DNA of 21,757 nucleotides from CAYTID01 sp964437735 (lineage in GTDB: Bacteria > Bacteroidota > Ignavibacteria > UBA10030 > BY39). The first letter of the stretch is position 1, and the number at the start of each line of letters is the position of its first letter. The stretch covers positions 1 through 21,757 of the forward strand of contig CAYTID010000035.1 of NCBI GenBank assembly GCA_964437735.1, written 5' to 3'. The notes under the pieces are model-generated. The model was not told where the DNA came from. It saw only the letters and a program-made list of their open reading frames with translations, and ran no database searches. Positions 16,425 through 21,757 of the stretch are shown here, piece after piece. Both the position numbers and the translations under genes were made by a program.

Positions 16425-17336
16425 TTAATGTGAATTTTCTTCTTGACCTGAAGCTTGCATACCAAGCCCCATAAATAAAGCTGTTAATATAGTGAATATA
16501 TATGCTTGTAATAATGCTACAAAAATTTCCAGCATATTAATCCCGATTACAAAAGCGATCGGAATGGGTGCTATCCAGATAGTTTTAAAGATAAATATTA
16601 ATCCAATCAACGAAACTATCACGATATGGCCGCCTGTCATGTTTGCAAACAAACGGATGCAAAGTGCAAACGGTTTTGTGAAAAGTCCAAGTATCTCGAT
16701 TGGAATCATGATGGGCCAAAGAATCCAATGAACTCCCCCCGTTAAATGTGCGAGGTAGTGTTTGATTCCCTGTTTTTTTATTGCCGAGGCTTGTATCATA
16801 ATAAAGGCAATTAGCGCTAATCCGGCAGTGACGCTGATATTGCTTGTTGCCGTCGAACCGTATGGCACTAAGCCGATTAAGTTCATAGTTAATATAAAGA
16901 GAAAAGTTGTTAACAGGTATGGCATGTATTTTACGCCGTCTTTTCCCATGTTCGGAATTACAATTTCATCGCGCGTAAATACGACAAGAACTTCAATAAA
17001 ATTTCCAAAACCTTTTGGAATTTTCCTTTTTGAATTTTGGCGGGCGGCGGTGATTGCCATTACTACCAAAAGAAAAGCGCCGAACCATAAAAAAACAACA
17101 TGTTTTGTGATTGAAAAGTCGATATCTATTCCGAAAATATTTATCGGAGGAAAGTGAGGAAGTTCAAGATGTCCGAATGGAATCTCTAATTCGCGGGAAT
17201 CTTGTACATGGTGTAGAAGCTCAGCAAATAAATTTCCTGATTTTTCCCCGTGTTCTGCCGCCGAAATGTGGGAATTTGCTGAATTTTGTACTGAAATTTT
17301 TAATGTATCTGTCAGAGAACTGATTGTTGATTCCAT
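16425..17336 (-). CDS. atpB: ATP synthase subunit a
   Basis: 303 residues, longer than the E. coli protein because of a hydrophilic N-terminal region of about 78 residues rich in His and Glu. Membrane helices follow from about 79 onward. The essential arginine is R228 in ALCIRLFANMTGGH (225-237), and the last helix carries LLQAYIFTILTALF (275-288). Subunit a provides the two ion half-channels beside the c-ring. There is no clear signal peptide at the N-terminus, although subunit a of some related bacteria is processed. It follows the atpI-like gene by eight bases and precedes atpE. Confidence 0.97.
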   Translation of the reverse strand: MESTISSLTDTLKISVQNSANSHISAAEHGEKSGNLFAELLHHVQDSRELEIPFGHLELPHFPPINIFGIDIDFSITKHVVFLWFGAFLLVVMAITAARQNSKRKIPKGFGNFIEVLVVFTRDEIVIPNMGKDGVKYMPYLLTTFLFILTMNLIGLVPYGSTATSNISVTAGLALIAFIMIQASAIKKQGIKHYLAHLTGGVHWILWPIMIPIEILGLFTKPFALCIRLFANMTGGHIVIVSLIGLIFIFKTIWIAPIPIAFVIGINMLEIFVALLQAYIFTILTALFMGLGMQASGQEENSH

Positions 17337-17344
17337 TTATATTA

Positions 17345-17731
17345 TTATGATGATTTTGAACGAACTTTTTTGTCTATAAAAAGCACTTCAAATATAAGAA
17401 AAATTGTGTAAAAAATAAATAGGGTAATGATAAATGAGTATAAATGTATTTCCAGGACTTTGATAACTATTACCATACTCACTATTAGAAATAATAGTCT
17501 GATACCTATTCCGCCTAACACGGCTTTTAAAAATCTGCTCATTGATTTATCAATGCCCATATCGATAGAGATATATCCCAGTATAGCATTAATTACATTT
17601 AACAAAAGTCCGGCTAAAATACCCGTAATGATATCGCCGGAAAAATATTTTAATACAGGATAGCTCCCTATTACAATTGTAATTAATAATATCAGAGAAA
17701 TTTGTTTTAAAAATGTAAGATCGTGCTTCAT
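17345..17731 (-). CDS. Small membrane protein, ATP synthase subunit I-like
   Basis: 128 residues with four predicted membrane helices (about 10-28, 33-53, 67-89 and 97-117) and a lysine-rich C-terminus. Position (between atpZ and atpB), size and four-helix layout match AtpI, which helps assemble the c-ring or supplies magnesium. The sequence similarity itself is weak to my eye, so the name rests mainly on context. Its start overlaps the atpZ stop in an ATGA arrangement, so translation is coupled. An unrelated small membrane protein recruited to the operon is the alternative. Confidence 0.6.
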   Translation of the reverse strand: MKHDLTFLKQISLILLITIVIGSYPVLKYFSGDIITGILAGLLLNVINAILGYISIDMGIDKSMSRFLKAVLGGIGIRLLFLIVSMVIVIKVLEIHLYSFIITLFIFYTIFLIFEVLFIDKKVRSKSS

Positions 17732-17982
17732 TTTTTTTTTGACGATTTGTTATTTTTTTTTTCTAACTCGGAAACCGATTTAAAAAAATGATAAAAACCA
17801 ATTGCTATTCCTATAACAATTCCGGCAACCATAATCCATGGCGGTGTTCCGAATTTTTCATCTGCCCATTTACCCAATAGAAAAAATATTACAACAATAG
17901 CTGCTAATTGAATTCCGAGTACGAGAAAAGGTGTCGCTTCACGGTAGGCGTTTATAAAACTATTAAAATCATCAAACTTCAT
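17728..17982 (-). CDS. atpZ: AtpZ-family ATP synthase accessory protein
   Basis: 84 residues, two membrane helices (about 19-38 and 48-66). The LGKWADEKFGTPPWIMVAGIVIGIAIGFYHF pattern, abbreviated here to its key parts (GKWADEKFGTPP, then GIVIGIAIGFYHF), is that of the AtpZ/ATPase gene 1 family, encoded at the head of many bacterial atp operons. AtpZ works with AtpI, reportedly as a magnesium/calcium channel or assembly factor. It begins six bases after the bactofilin stop and overlaps the next gene by four bases. The C-terminus is lysine/serine-rich. Confidence 0.8.
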   Translation of the reverse strand: MKFDDFNSFINAYREATPFLVLGIQLAAIVVIFFLLGKWADEKFGTPPWIMVAGIVIGIAIGFYHFFKSVSELEKKNNKSSKKK

Positions 17983-17988
17983 TAATAA

Positions 17989-18363
17989 TTATTCTTCGGT
18001 TTTTGTCGAAGTTTCGGGAATTGTGTATCTGTTTCCGGTCATCGAGCAGTTACCGTCAAAAACGGCTCCTTCATCGATCACGAGTTTTGTCGCCCGGATA
18101 TCCCCGTTAATAATTGCTTTTGACTCAAAGATTAATTTTTCCTGTGCAGAGATACTCCCCCGGATTTTTCCTCCGACTGAAATATTTTTAGCAGTAATAG
18201 AACCCTCAATCTCCCCGCTGGTACCGATTGAGACTGTCTCACTTGCGGCAAGTTCACCTATAATCCTTCCGTCAATTCGTATATTACCACGGCTTATCAA
18301 TTTACCCTCGATAACCGTTCCCTCACCGATTAAATTTAATTCATTTGACTTATCACTTTTCAT
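17989..18363 (-). CDS. Bactofilin (DUF583) cytoskeletal protein
   Basis: 124 residues. Bactofilins polymerise without nucleotide into membrane-associated filaments used for cell shape, stalks and localised wall synthesis. The core (about 12-108) shows the repeated short beta-strand pattern of a right-handed beta-helix: GEGTVIEGKLISRGNIRIDG, then IIGELAASETVSIG and GGKIRGSISAQEKL. The tails are short and polar. The gene follows the M23 peptidase by 12 bases; bactofilins encoded beside M23 peptidases are known from other phyla, for example CcmA with Csd peptidases in Helicobacter. It is transcribed straight into the ATP synthase genes. Confidence 0.92.
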   Translation of the reverse strand: MKSDKSNELNLIGEGTVIEGKLISRGNIRIDGRIIGELAASETVSIGTSGEIEGSITAKNISVGGKIRGSISAQEKLIFESKAIINGDIRATKLVIDEGAVFDGNCSMTGNRYTIPETSTKTEE

Positions 18364-18375
18364 TTTTATTTTCCT

Positions 18376-19266
18376 TTACTTAGTTGTCAAAAGATAGTTT
18401 CTTGGATCTAAAATCCATCCGTTTTTCCAAAGTTCAAAGTGTAAATGCGGGCCCGTACTTTTTTTTCCTGTATTTCCAAGCAGCGCTATAGTTTCGTTTC
18501 TTTTAACAGGTTCACCTTCGACTTTCAATAGTTGTTTGTTGTGTTTGTAAACGGTAATAAATCCGTTACCGTGAGCAATGATCATCATATAACCATAATC
18601 ATGCGACCAATCGGAAAAAATAACGGTTCCTGAAGCTGCAGCAATTACCGGTAAACCCTCCTTAGCGCTTATATCGATCCCTAAATGACCCTCATCCGGA
18701 AGAAAAGATTTCGAGATAAAGCCTTGAACAGGTAAAATTATCGGGAATTCCGGAGCTCCAATATCTAAATCTAAAAATTCTTGCCCGTGAGGAAATTCTG
18801 TTTGCTCTAATTCGAATACCGGTTTTGTTTCAATATGTTCATAGTCGATTGCCGGTTCCTTGTAAGTTTCAGTTACTTGTTTGGCCGGGGTTTCCGGAAT
18901 TTGTGTTAATAACAAACTGTCTTTCTCTGAAATTTTTTCCCCTAATGCTTTTCTTAATTGCAAATTATATTGTCGTAATCCGATAATCTCTTTTAATAAT
19001 TCATTCAATTTTTTTTGGATGTCAATAATTTGTTTTCCGTATCTATTTTCAAGTTCAGGATTTGAGATCGGCAGGTAAGTATTGAGGGGTGTATATATAA
19101 CTAATACAATTGATGTTAAAAAAATAATACCGACGAAGGAAATTATCAATAGTGATAACCCGATTTTTCCGACTTCGAAACTTTTTGTCCTCTTTGATTT
19201 ATTGCCGGGGACGAATAGTACCGTGGATTTATTTTTATCCTTTTTAGAATGACGTGTGGATGGCAT
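18376..19266 (-). CDS. Membrane-anchored M23 family peptidase
   Basis: 296 residues. A lysine-rich cytoplasmic tail (1-33) precedes one membrane helix (about 34-58). A coiled-coil stretch (about 68-118) leads to a proline/glutamate linker and a C-terminal M23 domain (about 178-294). Zinc ligands are all visible: H194 and D198 in GHLGID, and H276 in GPHLHFEL, with H242 and H274 in the positions of catalytic histidines. It should therefore be active and cut peptidoglycan cross-bridges or stem peptides from the periplasmic face. It begins the operon, directly after the promoter at 19308-19336, and is paired with the bactofilin. The basic cytoplasmic tail could contact bactofilin filaments, as proposed for such pairs elsewhere. 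No Shine-Dalgarno site is seen. Confidence 0.92.
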   Translation of the reverse strand: MPSTRHSKKDKNKSTVLFVPGNKSKRTKSFEVGKIGLSLLIISFVGIIFLTSIVLVIYTPLNTYLPISNPELENRYGKQIIDIQKKLNELLKEIIGLRQYNLQLRKALGEKISEKDSLLLTQIPETPAKQVTETYKEPAIDYEHIETKPVFELEQTEFPHGQEFLDLDIGAPEFPIILPVQGFISKSFLPDEGHLGIDISAKEGLPVIAAASGTVIFSDWSHDYGYMMIIAHGNGFITVYKHNKQLLKVEGEPVKRNETIALLGNTGKKSTGPHLHFELWKNGWILDPRNYLLTTK

Positions 19267-19307
19267 TTATACGAAAAATTCTTTCATTTTCTATCAAATT
19301 CGTTAAA

Positions 19308-19336
19308 AATATACAGAAAATTGCATCGAAAGTCAA
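19308..19336 (-). promoter_or_regulatory. Predicted sigma70-type promoter of the M23-bactofilin-atp operon
   Basis: On the minus strand, -35 TTGACT (19331-19336) and -10 TATATT (19308-19313) are separated by 17 bases. The start would be near 19301, with a leader of about 35 bases before the M23 gene. It lies in the 130-base spacer after ruvA. Because the genes from here to atpG are separated by at most a few tens of bases and no terminator is visible, this is the best candidate promoter for the whole ATP synthase cluster. Confidence 0.72.
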
Positions 19337-19396
19337 AGCATATTTCATGTATGGTTTAATATCGCAAATCTTAATAATGAGATTGGTGAAATAATT

Positions 19397-19999
19397 TTAT
19401 TTTGTCGAGTGTCGGAGAGCGTATTTTATTATCTCTTCAGTCGTGATTTCGGTTGAAGAGGTTTCTTTCAAAATCTGACGGATAACTTGTTCGGCTGTTG
19501 ACCGAGAATAACCGAGTGATATCAAAGCGTTCAAAGCATCTTCACGCATTTTTATTTGAGGTACTGAAAGCGATTGGTCGATAGTTCCAAGTTCAGTTTT
19601 TCCGATTTTGTCGCGCAACTCGACTACTAATCGTTCAGCAGTTTTTTTGCCGATTCCCTGAATAGAAGTTAAAGCGGCAATATTCCCGTGTTGAATTAAA
19701 GTTTTTAATTCTTCTGCATTCATACCTGAAAGAATTCCTTGTGCCATTTTAGGACCGATTCCTGTAATGCTGATTAACATCTTAAACATATTCCGCTCAG
19801 ATTCGGTAGCAAAACCGAACAGCTGAAGCGCATCCTCGCGGACATGTAGATATGTAAAAACCTTAACAGTATTTTGAATTATGCTCAATTTTTCAAAAGT
19901 AGATAATGATATATTGAGGAGATATCCGACGCCGTTTACATCGATCACTAATTCAGTCGGAGATTTTTCTGCAATTTTACCTTGAAGATAAGAGAACAT
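19397..19999 (-). CDS. ruvA: Holliday junction branch migration protein RuvA
   Basis: 200 residues, normal length. RuvA tetramers bind four-way junctions and load the RuvB motor. The N-terminal OB-fold (1-63) starts MFSYLQGKI and contains DVNGVGYLLNI. Two helix-hairpin-helix motifs follow: LISITGIGPKMAQGIL (75-90) and LTSIQGIGKKTAERLV (110-125). The C-terminal domain III, which contacts RuvB, spans about 150-200. It starts two bases after ruvC. ruvB is not present here. Confidence 0.97.
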   Translation of the reverse strand: MFSYLQGKIAEKSPTELVIDVNGVGYLLNISLSTFEKLSIIQNTVKVFTYLHVREDALQLFGFATESERNMFKMLISITGIGPKMAQGILSGMNAEELKTLIQHGNIAALTSIQGIGKKTAERLVVELRDKIGKTELGTIDQSLSVPQIKMREDALNALISLGYSRSTAEQVIRQILKETSSTEITTEEIIKYALRHSTK

Positions 20000-20001
20000 T
20001 T

Positions 20002-20583
20002 TTATTCCTTTTTTAGATTAGGATTTTGTTCGATAAACGATTTCCAGCTTTTATATTTTTTCGAACCGGTTATTTCGCCATTAAATGTTATATGAAACGA
20101 ATGGCAAATTGCTACAGCAAGAGCATCGGTTGTATCGTAATGTTTTGGGGCATCAGGCATTCTGAGTATCGATTTTACCATGTATTGAACCTGCTCTTTA
20201 GAAGCGGCACCGTTTCCCACTACCGATTTTTTAACTTCACGGGGAGAGTATTCGGTTATAGGAATATTGTTCAGTGTTGCGGCTAACATTGCTATGCCCC
20301 GTGCTTGTCCGAGTTTTAATGCCGATTGAGCGTTCTTTCCATAAAAAGCAGTTTCGATTGCGATTTCGTTTGGTGAAAATTTTTTGATCACTTTATTTAG
20401 TGCCACAAAAATATCGGACAGACGGTTCGGCATTTCGGTTTTGTTAGTATTCACAATCGCATCACAAGCAAGTATTTTCAATCTGCCATTTTGGGATTCA
20501 ATTATCCCGTATCCTGTTATCATTGTTCCCGGGTCAATGCCCATGTAGATTAACTTTTGATTTTTACTGTCGCTTTTGGTCAC
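20002..20583 (-). CDS. ruvC: Crossover junction endodeoxyribonuclease RuvC
   Basis: 193 residues. RuvC resolves Holliday junctions by paired nicking. The four acidic catalytic residues are present: D17 (GIDPGTMITGYG), E77 (AIETAFYGKN), D150 and D153 (HYDTTDALAVAICH). LKLGQARG (89-96) is another family mark. There are about ten extra residues before the first strand compared with E. coli, so a start further in is possible but no better candidate ATG is seen. It lies between yebC and ruvA, the common yebC-ruvC-ruvA order. Confidence 0.97.
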   Translation of the reverse strand: MTKSDSKNQKLIYMGIDPGTMITGYGIIESQNGRLKILACDAIVNTNKTEMPNRLSDIFVALNKVIKKFSPNEIAIETAFYGKNAQSALKLGQARGIAMLAATLNNIPITEYSPREVKKSVVGNGAASKEQVQYMVKSILRMPDAPKHYDTTDALAVAICHSFHITFNGEITGSKKYKSWKSFIEQNPNLKKE

Positions 20584-20604
20584 TTTGTCAGGAAAAGAAT
20601 TTTG

Positions 20605-21354
20605 TTATGAATTATATTCAGTTAAAAATTTATCGTCAATATCAAAGTTCGGAAAAACATTTTGTACGTCCTCATGCTCTTCCAGGGCTTCGACTAATTT
20701 TAGTACTTGTTCAGCTTCTTTACCCTCAACCTTAACCAAATTTTCAGGAATCATTTGTAATTCTACAGAATCAATTTTTACATTGTTTGTCTCCAATGCT
20801 TTTTTTACTGGTTCAAAATTTTCCGGAGTCGTTTTTATTTCGAAAACTTCGTCTTCAATTTTCAAATCGTCTGCACCGGCTTCCAGAATGATGTTTAGAA
20901 TTTCTTCTTCGCTGTAATCCGATTTTGAAATCTGAATAATTCCTTTTTTATGAAAACTCCACGCAACAGATCCCGCAGTTGCTAACTTCCCTCCGTTTCT
21001 GTCTAATAAATGTCTTAATTCCGATACTGTCCGGTTTTTATTGTCGGTCACTGAATCAATCAGCATAGCAACGCCGGCAGGTCCATAAGCTTCGTAAGTA
21101 AATTCCTCGTAATTTACACCCGGAAGTTCTCCGGTTCCTTTCATGATAGCTCTCTTAATATTGTCGGCAGGCATGTTATTCGCTTTTGCTTTATCAACTG
21201 CTAAGCGCAGTCTCGGATTTCCGTTTGGGTCTCCGCCGCCGGATTTTGCAGCAATAGTAATTTCCTTAATAATTTGTGTAAAAACTTTTCCTCTTTTGGC
21301 GTCAATGGATGCTTTTTTTCGTTTAATAGTAGCCCATTTTGAATGTCCAGACAT
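20605..21354 (-). CDS. yebC: YebC/TACO1-family protein
   Basis: 249 residues. The N-terminus MSGHSKWATIKRKK and the AKRGKVFTQIIKEI segment are diagnostic. The family was long annotated as a transcriptional regulator of ruv genes; more recent work ties YebC proteins to relief of ribosome stalling at proline-rich stretches, as for mitochondrial TACO1. Which role applies here cannot be judged from sequence. A strong AAAGGAG ribosome site (complement of 21361-21367) six bases before the ATG fixes the start. It is followed by ruvC after 21 bases. Confidence 0.96.
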   Translation of the reverse strand: MSGHSKWATIKRKKASIDAKRGKVFTQIIKEITIAAKSGGGDPNGNPRLRLAVDKAKANNMPADNIKRAIMKGTGELPGVNYEEFTYEAYGPAGVAMLIDSVTDNKNRTVSELRHLLDRNGGKLATAGSVAWSFHKKGIIQISKSDYSEEEILNIILEAGADDLKIEDEVFEIKTTPENFEPVKKALETNNVKIDSVELQMIPENLVKVEGKEAEQVLKLVEALEEHEDVQNVFPNFDIDDKFLTEYNS

Positions 21355-21375
21355 AAATTTCTCCTTTATAAATAA

Positions 21376-21757
21376 TTATCTTAAGTCTCTTATTTTAAGT
21401 TGAGGGAATGTTTCGCCGTTTTGATTTGCGCCCGCCCAGTCATTTTCTTGTATGGAATAGACGATTTCCATATTATTCGGCGATTGTTCAACTCTTTTCT
21501 TTAATTCACCAAGATTAAATCCGATTGCGTCGAATGTAAAACTATTTTGACGAACTTTCATGCGTAAGTGATTTTTACCTACAATCCGTGGTACAGAAGC
21601 AGTCATCAGATTTTTACTTAAAAAAACCGGTCGGGTATTTCCCGGTCCGAATGGTGCAAATTCTTTCAAGATTTTTAAAATTCTAGGCTGGATTTCATTT
21701 AACGAGATTTCGGTATCGATGGAGATTTCCGGGATTAATAATTCAGGATTCATTAAT
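21376..21757 (-). CDS. recJ: Single-stranded-DNA exonuclease RecJ, C-terminal fragment (5' end beyond window)
   Basis: About 127 codons are visible and the frame is open to the right edge; the ATG at 21753-21751 is internal, since the codon before it (TTA) is still in frame. The fragment is the C-terminal OB-fold region of RecJ: FAPFGPGNTRPVF (about 34-46), the IVGKNHLRMKV segment and the closing GETFPQLKIRDLR. RecJ degrades single-stranded DNA 5' to 3' in recombination and mismatch repair. The catalytic DHH/DHHA1 domains lie outside the window. It is followed by yebC after 21 bases, forming a DNA-repair cluster with ruvC and ruvA. Confidence 0.88.
   Translation of the reverse strand, partial: LMNPELLIPEISIDTEISLNEIQPRILKILKEFAPFGPGNTRPVFLSKNLMTASVPRIVGKNHLRMKVRQNSFTFDAIGFNLGELKKRVEQSPNNMEIVYSIQENDWAGANQNGETFPQLKIRDLR

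Noticed and set aside
19267..19287. Six-codon leader ORF (MKEFFV) whose stop abuts the M23 gene start
   Set aside because: No ribosome site precedes it and there is no amino-acid bias or attenuator-like structure. Its similarity to the case before yceD is probably coincidence.

Overview
The window is AT-rich bacterial chromosome in which every recognisable gene lies on the minus strand, so transcription runs from high to low coordinates. Gene order and family types suggest a member of the Bacteroidota/Chlorobi side of the FCB group, perhaps an Ignavibacteria-like organism. The hints are an F-type ATP synthase operon that ends at atpG without atpD/atpC, a two-subunit-type glycine dehydrogenase gene (gcvPB), a bactofilin, a one-POTRA Omp85 protein, and few Shine-Dalgarno sites. 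This placement is an inference; there is no rRNA gene to anchor it.

Region 1 (21757 to about 19397) is DNA repair: the 3' end of recJ, then yebC, ruvC and ruvA. ruvB is not in the window. Region 2 (19336 to 12616) opens with a strong sigma70-type promoter, then a membrane-anchored M23 peptidase and a bactofilin (an envelope/cell-shape pair), followed by atpZ, an atpI-like gene, atpB, atpE, atpF, atpH, atpA and atpG. This gives all of Fo and the delta, alpha and gamma subunits of F1; beta and epsilon must be encoded elsewhere. Region 3 (12585 to about 1104) opens with a second promoter using the same hexamers and a near-palindrome over the predicted transcription start. It encodes a YceD-family protein, ribosomal protein L32, then the phospholipid and fatty-acid genes plsX, fabH, fabD, an uncharacterised ten-cysteine protein, fabG, acpP and fabF. 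These are followed by rnc, gcvPB, a CoA-binding protein, an Omp85-family outer-membrane protein and rsmE. Genes are packed with overlaps or gaps of a few bases, so this is probably one long transcription unit.

Region 4 (1048 to the left edge) is a DNA methyltransferase of the TSPPY / DPFLGSGTT class with its own promoter, cut by the window edge within a short distance of its C-terminus. It is the only gene with an accessory or defence flavour.

No gene-free stretch exceeds 300 bases. The three largest spacers (954-1103, 12451-12615, 19267-19396) each hold one predicted promoter. I saw no tRNA, rRNA, CRISPR array, insertion sequence or convincing intrinsic terminator. Most of the window is ordinary housekeeping DNA. 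The points most worth a second look are the near-palindrome at the lipid-operon start, the cysteine-rich protein inside the fatty-acid genes, and the joining of an envelope-shape gene pair to the ATP synthase operon.
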